Under the pieces are notes generated by a model, which saw only the letters and a list, made by a program, of their open reading frames with translations, had not been told where the DNA came from and searched no databases. Positions 8,919 through 17,914 of a stretch of DNA of 64,000 nt are shown here, piece after piece. Positions within the stretch are counted from its first letter, which is position 1, and the number at the start of each line of letters is the position of its first letter. The position numbers and the translations under genes were made by a program. Where the stretch lies: contig NC_008381.1 of assembly GCF_000009265.1 (NCBI RefSeq), positions 62,001 through 126,000 on the forward strand, given 5' to 3'. Origin of the DNA: Rhizobium johnstonii 3841 (GTDB taxonomy: Bacteria; Pseudomonadota; Alphaproteobacteria; Rhizobiales; Rhizobiaceae).

Positions 8919-10418
8919 TTATAGGGCGCATTCGAACCGGGCAGGATAGGTGTCGGAGGCAATCGGATGACAGAGGCACCGGGCATGGATGCGTCTGTAG
9001 GGTGCGAGCAGAGGCGCGACGCTTTCCTCGACGGCGGTAATGATCGGCTCAAGCTCGGCATGTATTTCCTGTGCTTCCCGCAGAATCGCCGCCTCGTCGA
9101 TCAGCGTCAGCTTTCCGTCGCGGAAAATGACCGTGCCATCGACGATGGAGAGACGAAGACCGGAGCCTGTCTCGGCATAGACCAGTTGGCGGATGGGGTC
9201 GTTCAGGGGAACGAAGGCGATCTGGTCGAGACTGTAGCCGGACAGGTCGGCTTTCATGCCCACCTTGATCTCGCCGATCTGCTTCTCAAGGCCCAGTGCC
9301 CGTGCCCCGCCCTTGGTCGCTGCATGAAATGCCTCCGGGGCGGTGATCCATCGGTCCGGATCGTTGCCACGCAGCTTCTGGACATAGGCGGTATTGGAAA
9401 CGGCGCGCAGCATGTCGGCCGTTTCGATGAGGCCGCACCCGTCCGTGCCGAGGCTCACATTGATGCCGGCATCCAGCATCTCCCGCATTGGCATCAGGCC
9501 GGAGCCGAGTTTCATGTTGACGGTGGGATTATGCTGCACGGAAGCGCCTGATGCGGCGATGATGGAGATATCCGCCGGCGTCAGCCAAACCGCGTGTATG
9601 AGCGCCGTTTTTTCCTTGAGAAAGCCCAGCCGATCGAGATGGGCAAACATGCTCGACCCATACATGATCTGGCCCGTGACGGCTTGAAGGCGCGTTTCCT
9701 GCACATGGATCATCACAGGAAGGTCGAATTCGTCGGCGAGGCTGCGGGTCGCCTTGAGAAAATCGTCGGTGCACCGCTGGGGAGCCGATGGAGCAACGAT
9801 ATATCCGACGCGATGTTCGGAAGGATGACGGGAACGTGCCATCTCCCGCGCCAGCGCGAGGACATCGCCGGCAGGGGTCGGACGCACGGCGTCGAGTTGC
9901 GCCAGCAGTTCTGCCGGGAACTCTTCTTCGACAAACGGCATGGCCCGAAAGAACGGCCGGTCAAACAGGGTGAACCCCAGGAGTGCGCGGATGCCGCAAT
10001 CCTCGTAGGCCTGGAAGGCTGCATCGACATGGCTGCGATCGAGCATCGGACCGACGTTCATGTCGTCTACCAGCGTGGTGGCACCGCTGCGGATCGCCTG
10101 GATCGCACTGATAAGCGTTCTGACATAAACCTGCCGGGCCGTCAGCGGCACCGGTTTCAGCGGTCGGACGAAGTTCATGACAAGTTCCAGGGGTTGCCCC
10201 TCGAACCGTCCCTTCAGATAATTCTCGTGGGAATGATGATGTCCGTCGATGAGCCCCGGAGTGACCAGGAGCCGGCTTGCATCGATGACAGTTCCTTGGG
10301 GAGGCCTGGCACCGGTGGGCTGAAGGTCCGCGATCCGGTCGGCCTCAATGAAGATATCCGTCGCACGGCCGCGCTCGTTGCCGGCGAGCGTCGCGGCGGT
10401 CAATGTGATCGTGTCCAT
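8919..10418 (-). CDS. Metal-dependent amidohydrolase (SsnA/TrzA-like)
   Basis: The start MDTITLTAATLAGNERGRAT at 10418 overlaps the stop of the RidA gene (TAATG). The protein of 499 residues carries the amidohydrolase metal ligands: VTPGLIDGHHHSHENYLKG, MIHVQETRLQ, TALIHAVWLTPADI and NVSLGTDGCGL (Asp). Homology ends with a long helical C-terminal extension. It is a paralogue, not a copy, of the amidohydrolase at 6577-8097; the two differ throughout. Its position directly after RidA, which hydrolyses reactive imines, fits a pathway that releases ammonia from a nitrogen heterocycle. Confidence 0.8.
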   Translation of the reverse strand: MDTITLTAATLAGNERGRATDIFIEADRIADLQPTGARPPQGTVIDASRLLVTPGLIDGHHHSHENYLKGRFEGQPLELVMNFVRPLKPVPLTARQVYVRTLISAIQAIRSGATTLVDDMNVGPMLDRSHVDAAFQAYEDCGIRALLGFTLFDRPFFRAMPFVEEEFPAELLAQLDAVRPTPAGDVLALAREMARSRHPSEHRVGYIVAPSAPQRCTDDFLKATRSLADEFDLPVMIHVQETRLQAVTGQIMYGSSMFAHLDRLGFLKEKTALIHAVWLTPADISIIAASGASVQHNPTVNMKLGSGLMPMREMLDAGINVSLGTDGCGLIETADMLRAVSNTAYVQKLRGNDPDRWITAPEAFHAATKGGARALGLEKQIGEIKVGMKADLSGYSLDQIAFVPLNDPIRQLVYAETGSGLRLSIVDGTVIFRDGKLTLIDEAAILREAQEIHAELEPIITAVEESVAPLLAPYRRIHARCLCHPIASDTYPARFECAL

Positions 10419-10918
10419 TAATCCACCTCCACAATGCAATCCACCTCGACGGAGGTGTTGAAGGACAAGCCTACGACACCGATCGCAAGGCGCGTGTGCG
10501 TGCCGGCCTCGCCAAGGGCGGCTATCAGAACATCGGAGCAGCCGTTCAGCACGAGATGCTGGTCGGTGAAGCCCGGGCCGGAGTTGATGTAGCCGGTAAG
10601 CCTGGCGATTTGCCTGATCCGGGAAAGGTCGCCAAGCATTGTCTGGGCACGATTGAGAAGACCAATGGCGCATTGCCGCGCCGCCTCATAGCCTGCATCA
10701 ACTCCAATCTCGCTGCCGAGCTGTCCGGTGATGCCGGCAACGACCCCGTCATATTCCATGGCCGACAGCTGTCCGGAGAAATACAGGAGATTTCCCACGC
10801 GGATGGCCGGCTTGTAGCGGCTCGCAGGCTCTCTGTAGCCTCCGAGCACGATGCTCATATCAGCCAATCTCTGGGTGATCGTCGCGTGTGACATTGTTAG
10901 GCTCGCATCGTCAGACAT
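10418..10918 (-). CDS. RidA-family protein (imine/enamine deaminase type)
   Basis: 166 residues starting MSDDASLTMSHATITQRLAD; the ATG at 10918 overlaps the end of the ATPase gene by 8 bases, so it is probably translationally coupled. Conserved RidA features are RVGNLLYFSGQLSAMEYDG, ARQCAIGLLNRAQTMLGDLS and GTHTRLAIGVVGLSFNTSVE. Members of this YjgF/YER057c family either hydrolyse reactive imines or act in pyrimidine and aromatic amine breakdown operons. The C-terminal catalytic Arg of strict RidA enzymes appears conserved in HTRLAIG, but activity cannot be proven from sequence. Confidence 0.8.
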   Translation of the reverse strand: MSDDASLTMSHATITQRLADMSIVLGGYREPASRYKPAIRVGNLLYFSGQLSAMEYDGVVAGITGQLGSEIGVDAGYEAARQCAIGLLNRAQTMLGDLSRIRQIARLTGYINSGPGFTDQHLVLNGCSDVLIAALGEAGTHTRLAIGVVGLSFNTSVEVDCIVEVD

Positions 10919-11696
10919 GGTTGAAAAACCTGAGAAACTGCTTGGTTTCCGGCTGCTGGGGATGGCGGAAGAGCTCTTCAGGCGTTCCCGACTCGCACAC
11001 CAGGCCGTTTGCCATGAAGATGACTTCGGACCCCACATCTGCCGCAAACTTCAGTTCATGGGTTACCACGACCATCGTCATGCCGGTGCGGGCGAGATCG
11101 AGCATGACGTCCAGCACCTCATTCACCAACTCAGGGTCTAGCGCCGAAGTCGGTTCATCGAAAAGAATGACCTTCGGCCCCATGGCCAGGGACCGGGCGA
11201 TCGCCACGCGCTGCTGCTGGCCACCGGACAGTTGCGAGGGACGTTTATTCATGTGGCTGCCGAGGTGGACCTGCTCGAGAGCGGCGGTGGCTATCTCTCG
11301 TGCCTCAGTTCTACTCTTACCCCGAACCCGGTGTGGCCCAATCGCGACATTGTCGAGAGCGGTCAAGTGGGGGAAAAGGTTGAACCGTTGGAACACGAAG
11401 CCGATGTCCGATCTCTGTCCGGCAATCCTGGCTTCGGAATCCCGCACCCATTTTCCACCATCACCAATGAAGCTGCCGCCAAGGCTGACGCCTTCGAGAT
11501 AGACGACGCCCGATGTCGGCATTTCCAGGAGATTGAGGCAGCGAAGCAGGGTGGTCTTTCCGGAGCCGGACGCGCCGAGCAGCACCACGGTCGACTTTTG
11601 GGGCACGTTGATATCGATGCCCTTCAGCACTTGAGTGCCTCCGAAAGACTTGCTGAGCTGTTCGGTCCTGAGCATGGGAACTGTAGAAGGCATCAC
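10911..11696 (-). CDS. Polar amino-acid-type ABC transporter ATPase
   Basis: 261 residues with a complete ABC cassette: LLGASGSGKTTLLRCL (Walker A), FQRFNLFPHLTA (Q-loop), QLSGGQQQRVAIARSLAM (signature), VILFDEPTSALDPEL (Walker B) and VVVTHE (H-loop). It is of the HisP/GlnQ class. Its gene follows the permease gene with 1 bp between stop and start and overlaps the RidA gene. With the permease and binding protein upstream it forms a complete importer for the substrate of the operon. Confidence 0.9.
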   Translation of the reverse strand: MMPSTVPMLRTEQLSKSFGGTQVLKGIDINVPQKSTVVLLGASGSGKTTLLRCLNLLEMPTSGVVYLEGVSLGGSFIGDGGKWVRDSEARIAGQRSDIGFVFQRFNLFPHLTALDNVAIGPHRVRGKSRTEAREIATAALEQVHLGSHMNKRPSQLSGGQQQRVAIARSLAMGPKVILFDEPTSALDPELVNEVLDVMLDLARTGMTMVVVTHELKFAADVGSEVIFMANGLVCESGTPEELFRHPQQPETKQFLRFFNHV

Positions 11697-11697
11697 G

Positions 11698-12348
11698 TCA
11701 CCACTTCGGCAGGATGTTTTCGAGTTTTCGGGAGAGAACAGTCAGCGCCTTGACGATGACATAGTAGTAGATCGCCAGTAGGCCGTAGACTTCCAGAGGC
11801 GCGAAATACATGGAGACGATGGATTGACCGGACCGGGTCAACTCAAAAACGGAGATAGCCGAAAGAAGCGATGTGTTCTTGGTGAGATTGATCACTTCGT
11901 TGGTGGTTGGCGGCACGATCTGGCGGAGCGCCTGCGGCAGCAGGATCCAGATCAAGGTCTGGTGTTCCCGCATTCCGATCGAGCGGGCGGCCTCGGACTG
12001 CCCTTTCTCAATCGAACCTACAGCGCCGCGGACGGTTTCCGCTATAAAGGCCGCTCCGTTCAGCCCAAGGGCGGTCACGCCCGCCCAGAACTCGTTGAAG
12101 CCAATGCCGAAGCCAGGCAGCACGAAGTAGACGAAGAAGATCTGTATCAGCAGCGGCGTGCCGCGGATAACGTCGACATAGATTGCAACCGGCGTGCGGA
12201 TCAGCCGCGACTGTGCCAACGACACAAGCCCGAGCGCGATTCCGAAAACGATTTCCGCTATCCCGGCAAGAACCGCGATCTGTATCGTTACGACCGAAGC
12301 CTTTGCCAGAAGTGGCACAGACAGCCACACTATGTTCCAGTCAATCAT
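11698..12348 (-). CDS. Polar amino-acid-type ABC transporter permease
   Basis: 216 residues starting MIDWNIVWLSVPLLAKASVV, with five predicted membrane spans and the HisM/GlnP-type cytoplasmic loop EAARSIGMREHQTLIWILLP that contacts the ATPase. VDVIRGTPLLIQIFFVYFVL is also typical of the family. The earlier in-frame ATG at 12390 was not used because it would run through the intergenic hairpin at 12373-12393. Confidence 0.88.
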   Translation of the reverse strand: MIDWNIVWLSVPLLAKASVVTIQIAVLAGIAEIVFGIALGLVSLAQSRLIRTPVAIYVDVIRGTPLLIQIFFVYFVLPGFGIGFNEFWAGVTALGLNGAAFIAETVRGAVGSIEKGQSEAARSIGMREHQTLIWILLPQALRQIVPPTTNEVINLTKNTSLLSAISVFELTRSGQSIVSMYFAPLEVYGLLAIYYYVIVKALTVLSRKLENILPKW

Positions 12349-12372
12349 TATCGAGCCTGCCGAGGGAGGGTG

Positions 12373-12393
12373 CCGGTGGCGTCGCGCCACCGG
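12373..12393. promoter_or_regulatory. Intergenic hairpin between binding protein and permease genes
   Basis: CCGGTGGCG and CGCCACCGG form a perfect 9-bp stem with a 3-base loop. It lies just after the stop of the binding protein gene. Hairpins in this position typically protect or attenuate the message so that the binding protein is made in excess over the membrane parts. Confidence 0.65.
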
Positions 12394-12402
12394 TCAGGGA
12401 AA

Positions 12403-13245
12403 TCATTCCATTACGGGAACGGTGGTCGGCATGTCGAACGCAACGCCGAACCATTTCGTCTGCAGTTCCATCAGCTTGCCGCTCTTGGTCGCAGCCAGGA
12501 GCTGTTCGTCAATATACTTGCGAAGTTCCTCGTCCTCCTTGCGGATGCCGATCCCGGCTAGGCTGCTGCCGGCAACATTTTGCACCAGCGCATATTTGCC
12601 GGGCGCGTTCTTGATGACAAGACCAAGGTTGGTCATGTTGCTGATCACGCCATCGACCGTGCCCTGGTTGAGGGCGAGAATGGACATCGGCTCAGAATCG
12701 AAAACTTTGACCTCTCCGAAACCGTTGCCCTTGGCCTTCTCCACCTGCTCGTTGAATTTCGGCATCGACGCTTCCTCGGGCGTGCCGGCCTTGATGGCAA
12801 TGGGTTTTCCCGACATGTCGTCGAAGGACTTTATCGTGCTTTCGTCTGCGGCGCGTACCAGCATGGCAAGCGAGGAATCCGCGTAAGGGATGGAGAAATT
12901 AACCTTCTGCATCCGCTCCTTGGTATAGGACAGCGAACTCATGATGATATCGAACTTGCTGGAAAGCAGGGCAGGGACGATGCCTGACCACTGGGTATCG
13001 ACGAACTCCGGCTTCACGCCGAGATCCTTGAACATCATCTCAGCGAGATCAACGTCATAGCCAACGATCACGCCATTCTCCCGATAGCTGAAAGGCGCAA
13101 AAACGCCTTCGACCCCGATCTTGATGACGCCGTCTGCCTTGATGGCGGCGAGCGTCCGCTCGGCTGCCATGGCGGATCCTGCGCCAACGGCTACAGCCAA
13201 ACCCATTGTGGCTGCCAAAAACAGTCTGCGAGTGAAATTCTGCAT
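12403..13245 (-). CDS. Periplasmic substrate-binding protein of the amino-acid-type ABC importer
   Basis: 280 residues. The start at 13245 follows AAGGGGAA and gives a clear signal peptide (MQNFTRRLFLAATMGLAVAV ending AMAAER). The mature part has the SBP_bac_3 pattern: GVIKIGVEGVFAPFSYRENG, VIVGYDVDLAEMMFKDLGV, IVPALLSSKFDIIMSSLSYT and KYIDEQL near the end. It is the first gene of the nine-gene operon down to 5374. Residues contacting the ligand cannot be assigned by eye, so the substrate is unknown; a small nitrogen-containing acid or amide fits the downstream enzymes. Confidence 0.88.
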   Translation of the reverse strand: MQNFTRRLFLAATMGLAVAVGAGSAMAAERTLAAIKADGVIKIGVEGVFAPFSYRENGVIVGYDVDLAEMMFKDLGVKPEFVDTQWSGIVPALLSSKFDIIMSSLSYTKERMQKVNFSIPYADSSLAMLVRAADESTIKSFDDMSGKPIAIKAGTPEEASMPKFNEQVEKAKGNGFGEVKVFDSEPMSILALNQGTVDGVISNMTNLGLVIKNAPGKYALVQNVAGSSLAGIGIRKEDEELRKYIDEQLLAATKSGKLMELQTKWFGVAFDMPTTVPVME

Positions 13246-13838
13246 TGTGTTCCCCTTTTTTATTCCAGGAGTGAAATCCAGGAAGCAGCAATCATGTAAT
13301 ACATTATACAATCATAGTAAATATCAAAAAAATAGGCAAAGTCGTGATCAAAAAATATGCAAATGCTTTCTAACAATATAAATATGCCAATTCGAACAGG
13401 TAATGTACAATATTTCCAGCCTTGGATAGTTGGTAATTTTGAAATACGAAATCTGGAAGTGGTGAATATTCATTCTAGAGAATATCGAGGGCGATATTTT
13501 TCCTGATGACTGAAGTGTCACTTGGCCATCTGCCAACGCAGGGATTTGATGCACCCGAGTGCGCAACACCCTTGCTCACGAGGTGATGTGGCGGCGGCTC
13601 TTCATTGTTCAGAGAGAAGGCTTCGTCAAAAGCCTTCCGACCCTCATTCCGCTGAAGGCGGTTTTTCGGGCAGCCTGCACTGGCTTTGATGGACGACGCT
13701 TTCCTCTCAGCATAGACACGGGCTGGCGGTTGAGCCTCGACGTCATGATGTGGTCAAACGGCGCAAGAGAGATGGGACCACTTTGTCGGAGAAGCCAGCG
13801 ATCGAAATGCGTATGCTGGGGACCGTATCCCAAAATTA
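13246..13838. other. AT-rich intergenic region with the promoter of the catabolic operon
   Basis: This stretch is clearly richer in A and T than its surroundings, especially 13290-13510, and has no convincing gene. It should contain the minus-strand promoter of the operon starting at 13245. I cannot place its -35 and -10 boxes with certainty. Confidence 0.5.
13296..13312. promoter_or_regulatory. Candidate GntR/FCD operator
   Basis: On the minus strand this reads ATTGTATAATGTATTAC, an imperfect inverted repeat of the TTGTAT/ATACA type often bound by FCD-class GntR proteins. It lies about 50 bp upstream of the binding protein start, and the operon encodes such a regulator (5799-6539). The assignment rests on form and position only. 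Confidence 0.35.
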
Positions 13839-14447
13839 TCAAAGCGCACGGTAGCTCAACTCCGTAGCACGCATTCTGGTGGGGCTTTGTCCGAATGTCT
13901 GGGAAAATGCACGCGAGAAATGCGATGCATTCTCGAACCCGACTTCAAGGGCAACTTCGATCAAGGATGCCTTGGTCTTGATGAGCAGTTGCTTGGCGCG
14001 TTCCATCCGCACCCGCCGGTAGACGAGGGCGGGGGAGCTTTTGGTTTCGCCCATGAACAGGCGCTCGAGCTGCCGCCTGGAGAGCCCGACCGATGCGGCG
14101 GGTTCCTCGATCGGCAGCCGTCGCTCGATATGCTGCTCCATCATGATCAGCACGGCCCTGATTCTCGGATCCTTGCATTCGATGGAGAGCGGTTTGCGGG
14201 TCTGGATGGCAAGCGCGGTTCGCGCTTTTTCGATGTGGAGAACCTCGAGCGCATTGCGCTCGGCTTCCTTGATGATGTGACGCCGCACGATCAGCGCCGC
14301 CATGTCGGCGGCGCTGCTGCCGCCGGCGCAGGATCCGCGTGTCCGGTCGAGGTTGAAAATTCGGTCGGAGCGAACCTGGTGGTCGGGGAAGCGCTCGCGA
14401 AACGCGTTGTAATGTAACCAGCTGACGCAGGTCCGGTGTTCCTTCAT
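13839..14447 (-). pseudogene. GlxA-family AraC-type regulator, N-terminal part deleted
   Basis: The reading frame begins in the middle of the amidotransferase-like domain (RTCVSWLHYNAFRERFPDHQ, then CAGGSSAADMAALIVRRH) and continues through a complete AraC DNA-binding domain (VGLSRRQLERLFMGETKSSP, then VALEVGFENASHFSRAFSQT and FGQSPTRMRA). About 110-120 N-terminal residues are absent; at 14447 the sequence switches to a reductase gene on the other strand. Intact relatives such as GbdR control glycine-betaine breakdown, which matches the adjacent reductase fragment. Confidence 0.75.
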
Positions 14448-14449
14448 CA

Positions 14450-14866
14450 GTGATCAGGTGCTGCGGCCCGGCTCCGTTCATGGCGGCGTCACGCACGATT
14501 TCCGCCGACCTCGGCGTGCCGCCCGAAAATTACATCGAAGAGAGTTTCGACGCCGCCGTGATCGACGACGCTCCGCCTCCGATGACGGGCGAGGCAGTGC
14601 TCGCACCCTTCAAGGTCGAGTTTGCCAAGCAGGGTCGTACGATTGACGTCACATCCGATCAGACCGTGCTGTCCTGCGCAAAAAAAGCCGGCATTAAAAT
14701 CCCGTCATCCTGCTCGAACGGCCTCTGCGGCACCTGCAAATCGAAACTCGTCAGCGGCACCATCAACATGCACCACAACGGCGGCATCCGCCAACGCGAA
14801 ATCGACGCCGGATTTTTCCTGCCCTGCTGTTCGAAACCGCTCACCGATCTGATTATTGAGCGATAA
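14450..14866 (+). pseudogene. C-terminal ferredoxin part of a betaine-demethylase-type reductase (GbcB-like)
   Basis: The frame reads CGPAPFMAASRTISADLGVP then PENYIEESFDAAV, the end of an FAD/NAD reductase domain, followed by a plant-type 2Fe-2S domain with CSNGLCGTCKSKL and a final Cys in FLPCCSK. This architecture matches GbcB/stachydrine demethylase reductase subunits, of which about 230 N-terminal residues are missing. The frame begins right at the junction with the truncated GlxA-type regulator, so the original start and promoter are gone. The iron-sulfur domain could still fold but has no reductase half. Confidence 0.7.
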
Positions 14867-15040
14867 GGCTTAAGCTAGATATTAGGTGGCCACGCGAAAA
14901 TTGAGCATTTTGTGTGGCTGTCGCGGCTGTATTTTAGTAGCTAAATGACGTTCTGGAGTTCGTGTCCCTTCAAGGCGCTCGCGCGACGTGGACGATTCCA
15001 AATCGGGCATGAGGCAAGCCAGAACAGCAGTTTGCTTTTG

Positions 15041-15106
15041 TTTGCTGCGCAGTACATATAGACATTTTTGCGGATATTCGGCATAGAGGCTATATTTGCT
15101 GCGCAG
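15041..15106 (+). promoter_or_regulatory. Direct repeats upstream of the toxin-antitoxin operon
   Basis: TTTGCTGCGCAG occurs at 15041-15052 and again at 15095-15106, 9 bp before the antitoxin start. Each copy contains the perfect palindrome CTGCGCAG. Type IV antitoxins of the AbiEi family repress their own promoter by binding repeats in just this position, so these are good operator candidates. Confidence 0.55.
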
Positions 15107-15114
15107 GGAATATC

Positions 15115-16197
15115 GTGGAAGATTTCATAGCTATCGATATGTTGGGTGAATTGACGGCCAGCCTCACGGAGGCAGGCGGGGAAATCACGTCCGAGCCGAG
15201 GTTTGAGCCGCAGATGGGAAACTCTCACGCAGATTTCCTTATAGATGCACGATTTTCTGATGCGCCTCTCAAACTTGTTGTCGAGGTCAAAAAATCAGCT
15301 TTCCCAAGAGATGTCAGGGAAGCAATCTGGCAGCTGAAGAAATTCATTGCCGCTATGCCGCCAGGCAATTTTAGAGTTCTCCCCCTATTGATGGCCGATA
15401 CCATTTCCCCGGGTGCGCGTGCACTCCTGCGACAGGAAAAGATCGGTTATTTCGATCGTAGCGGCAGCCTCTATCTTTCGGCCGACAATCTCTTTGTTCT
15501 CGTCGAAAAGCCAGCCTCGAAGCAGCAGGCTCGATCGCTTAACAATCTGTTCGTTGGAAGTCGCGCAAAGGCCCTCCATGCCGTCTGGACATTTAAGGAC
15601 CAATGGTTCGGTGTGCATGAACTGGCCGAGCGGGCATCCGTATCTCCCACAACTGCATCCCAGGTTCTTATCGAACTAGAGCGCCGCGAATGGGTGAGCT
15701 CCAAGGGTGCCGGTCCATCGAAGGAAAGGATACTCTCCAATCCCCGCGCGCTGCTTGACGAGTGGTCTTCCTATGTCGCTTCGATCAAGCCGAAGCCGCT
15801 TCGCTCATACTATATGCGGATGACCAATATCGATGAGGCGATCCGTGAGATTGACCGCATCTGCGATGAGACGGGAGCTCGCTACGAAATTTCCGGGCTT
15901 ATGGCCGGGCAGATCCATGCACCGCACCTCTCGAAGATATCCCAAATCCATTGCCGCATCGATCATGGCGGCGAAAGCCTTCTTCGAAAACTGGGAGCAA
16001 AGGCTGTCAAAGAGGGCTGGAATCTGGGAGTTATAGACTCTAATCCACGCCACGACTTTCTGTTTCGCCAACGGGTCGGTCATGTCTGGGTCACAGATCC
16101 ACTTCAAACCTACCTCGATCTCCTGCAGCTTGACAGCGGTCGCTCAAAGGAACTGGCCGACCATCTTCGGCTGACAAAACTCGCGGTACCCGAATGA
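15115..16197 (+). CDS. AbiEi-like type IV antitoxin / transcriptional regulator
   Basis: 360 residues with a GTG start at 15115. The middle carries a winged-helix segment (FGVHELAERASVSPTTASQV, then LIELERREWVSSKGAG) and the C-terminal half the AbiEi-type region ending in HVWVTDPLQTYLDLLQL. The N-terminal ~130 residues (HADFLIDARFSDAPLKLVVE, then VKKSAFPRDVREAIWQLKKF) resemble a PD-(D/E)XK nuclease-like fold, as in some long members. It overlaps the nucleotidyltransferase gene by 4 bp. Known members both repress the operon and neutralise the toxin without direct protein binding. The family call is by gene pair and pattern. Confidence 0.6.
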   Translation: MEDFIAIDMLGELTASLTEAGGEITSEPRFEPQMGNSHADFLIDARFSDAPLKLVVEVKKSAFPRDVREAIWQLKKFIAAMPPGNFRVLPLLMADTISPGARALLRQEKIGYFDRSGSLYLSADNLFVLVEKPASKQQARSLNNLFVGSRAKALHAVWTFKDQWFGVHELAERASVSPTTASQVLIELERREWVSSKGAGPSKERILSNPRALLDEWSSYVASIKPKPLRSYYMRMTNIDEAIREIDRICDETGARYEISGLMAGQIHAPHLSKISQIHCRIDHGGESLLRKLGAKAVKEGWNLGVIDSNPRHDFLFRQRVGHVWVTDPLQTYLDLLQLDSGRSKELADHLRLTKLAVPE

Positions 16198-17085
16198 CAA
16201 AGCCCCAGATACTGACTGAATACAGTGCCGATGTTACCCGCGACTGCGAGCGCGTCCTGGTTACGCTCTTCAGCGGCCTCGGCCCCTGGCGTGATTCCGT
16301 CTTTCTGGTCGGTGGGCTTGCACCGCGCTACATCGTCACCAAGAGGCCGCCTGACGTCCCGCCTCATGCAGGAACCGGTGATATCGATGTCGTCGTCGAT
16401 CTGTCGATCCTCGCCGACACAGAGGCATACCGGACGCTCGAGCAGAACCTCAAAAAAATGGGTTTCGAGCGTGCGCAAAATGACAAGGGCAATAAGGTCA
16501 ACTGGCGTTGGCAGACCATGACCGAGCACGGCATTCTCGTCATTCTGGAGTTCTTGGCAGACGATCCGAAGCTCCGGGGTGGCGCATTGCAGGAACTGCC
16601 GACGGAAGGAAATGTTTCTGCAGTGAATATCCCTCACGCGTCGCTCGTGTTCGGGCACCACGATCGGATGGAAGTCACCGCTGATCTGTTGGGGGAAAAA
16701 GGCCGCTCGACAGAATCCATCCCCCTACGCCGATATCGTGGCATTCACATGCCTCAAGGCGTTTGCCTTTGATCACCGGCGTGAGCGCAAAGATGCGCAC
16801 GATCTCGTCTACTGCCTCGAACACGGAGAAGGCGGGCTCGCCGGCGCAATCGCCAAATTCCAAGAGGCTCTGAAAGGCAACGATCGGGAGGTCATCGAAC
16901 GTGCCCTGACGCTTTTGCTCCAGACGAAGGCTACTTGCGCGAAGGCAACGTTGCCGTGGCGCAGTTCGAAATTGAAGGTGCTGCCAGACGACACGGAAAT
17001 CAGAGAAGCCCGGATTTTGCGCCAGCGTGCCGTCAATGACATCATGCTCGAGTTTTTAAGCGCGCTTGGTATTGCGTTCAAGTGA
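16194..17085 (+). pseudogene. AbiEii-like nucleotidyltransferase toxin, frameshifted
   Basis: The N-terminal part has the nucleotidyltransferase core VFLVGGLAPRYIV and HAGTGDIDVVVDL (the G-[S/T]-x-D-x-D pattern). After about 165 codons the frame is lost at a G5A5 run (16691-16704). Reading one base further on gives ARQNPSPYADIVAFTCLKAF and AFDHRRERKDAHDLVYCLEH, the family's C-terminal motif. With one base removed from the run the protein would be 296 residues, normal length. So the toxin is inactivated by a single-base insertion, unless the run is a sequencing error or a programmed slip. Confidence 0.65.
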
Positions 17086-17458
17086 TGCTCGGAGCGCGGG
17101 CCGCAGGCGGTGAACTCGACGTCGAGCATCATCGCCCTCCGGCCAACGCGGCCAGAAAGCGCAGGATTTTTCCGCACCACAAATGGCCGAACACGGCCAA
17201 GACGACGAGGCAAGTGCCATTATATGTGCGGCTACCGCGCGACTCCATCAAGCAAGAAAGCATCAGTTGCCCGAGCTGCTTCCACTGGCGCAATGGTTTA
17301 ACGCAATCTTGGATCGACCGCGTCAGGGTAGGCGCGTCTTTGAACGGAGGCACCGTAGTCGGTAGTCAATATGGTCGCTGCTCCGCTGGCCTATGCGAGT
17401 ATTCCGACTGTTGCGACTTGCCACAAAGCATCGCGAAAGGCGCACCTAAACATACCAC
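17086..17458. other. Interval without a recognised gene
   Basis: No reading frame here resembles a known protein, and short frames on both strands lack good start sites. Confidence 0.4.
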
Positions 17459-17719
17459 TTACTGGATCAGGCGCACGTCACTTGTAACCGGCAGCGTCCC
17501 CGGGGTAACGCTGAGCGCAATAAGCTGGGCGAGGATCGAAAAGACTTGATTGGTGTTTTCGGCGCCCCTCTCTGGGACGCAATAAGCCGAGCCACGGTAG
17601 ACTGTGGCGGCAAAGCAGTTGTGCGATCGTCCCCGAGTAACTTTGATAATCGATGTGTCGGTCGCCCGCCGAAGGGCCTCCTCCGTCTGGAGCCTGAAGG
17701 CATTGGGGGTGGATCGCAT
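17459..17719 (-). CDS. Small conserved-looking protein of unknown function
   Basis: 86 residues from the ATG at 17719: MRSTPNAFRLQTEEALRRAT, then TSIIKVTRGRSHNCFAATVY, then PERGAENTNQVFSILAQLIAL. The composition and the regular alternation near VFSILAQLIALS look like a real folded protein rather than a random frame. The open frame continues upstream but that part is low in coding character. I do not recognise the family. Confidence 0.4.
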   Translation of the reverse strand: MRSTPNAFRLQTEEALRRATDTSIIKVTRGRSHNCFAATVYRGSAYCVPERGAENTNQVFSILAQLIALSVTPGTLPVTSDVRLIQ

Positions 17720-17914
17720 CAATGCTCCAAGATAACGAAAGACAGCAAAAGGCGAGCGCAGGGAAATGGAGAAGGTGAAGGAAGCTTCACCTTCTATATC
17801 GTTGTGAAACCTTACTACGAGGTCCTTCGGCGTCGCGCCCGTACCCGACCAGTTCGCGCTGCAGATCTGGCCAGGGCCCTGACGGACTAGGTTGCGCTTG
17901 AAGGCGTCGTCGCT

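Noticed and set aside
13559..13867. Possible 102-codon plus-strand gene
   Set aside because: No ribosome site and irregular composition; the region is better explained as intergenic.
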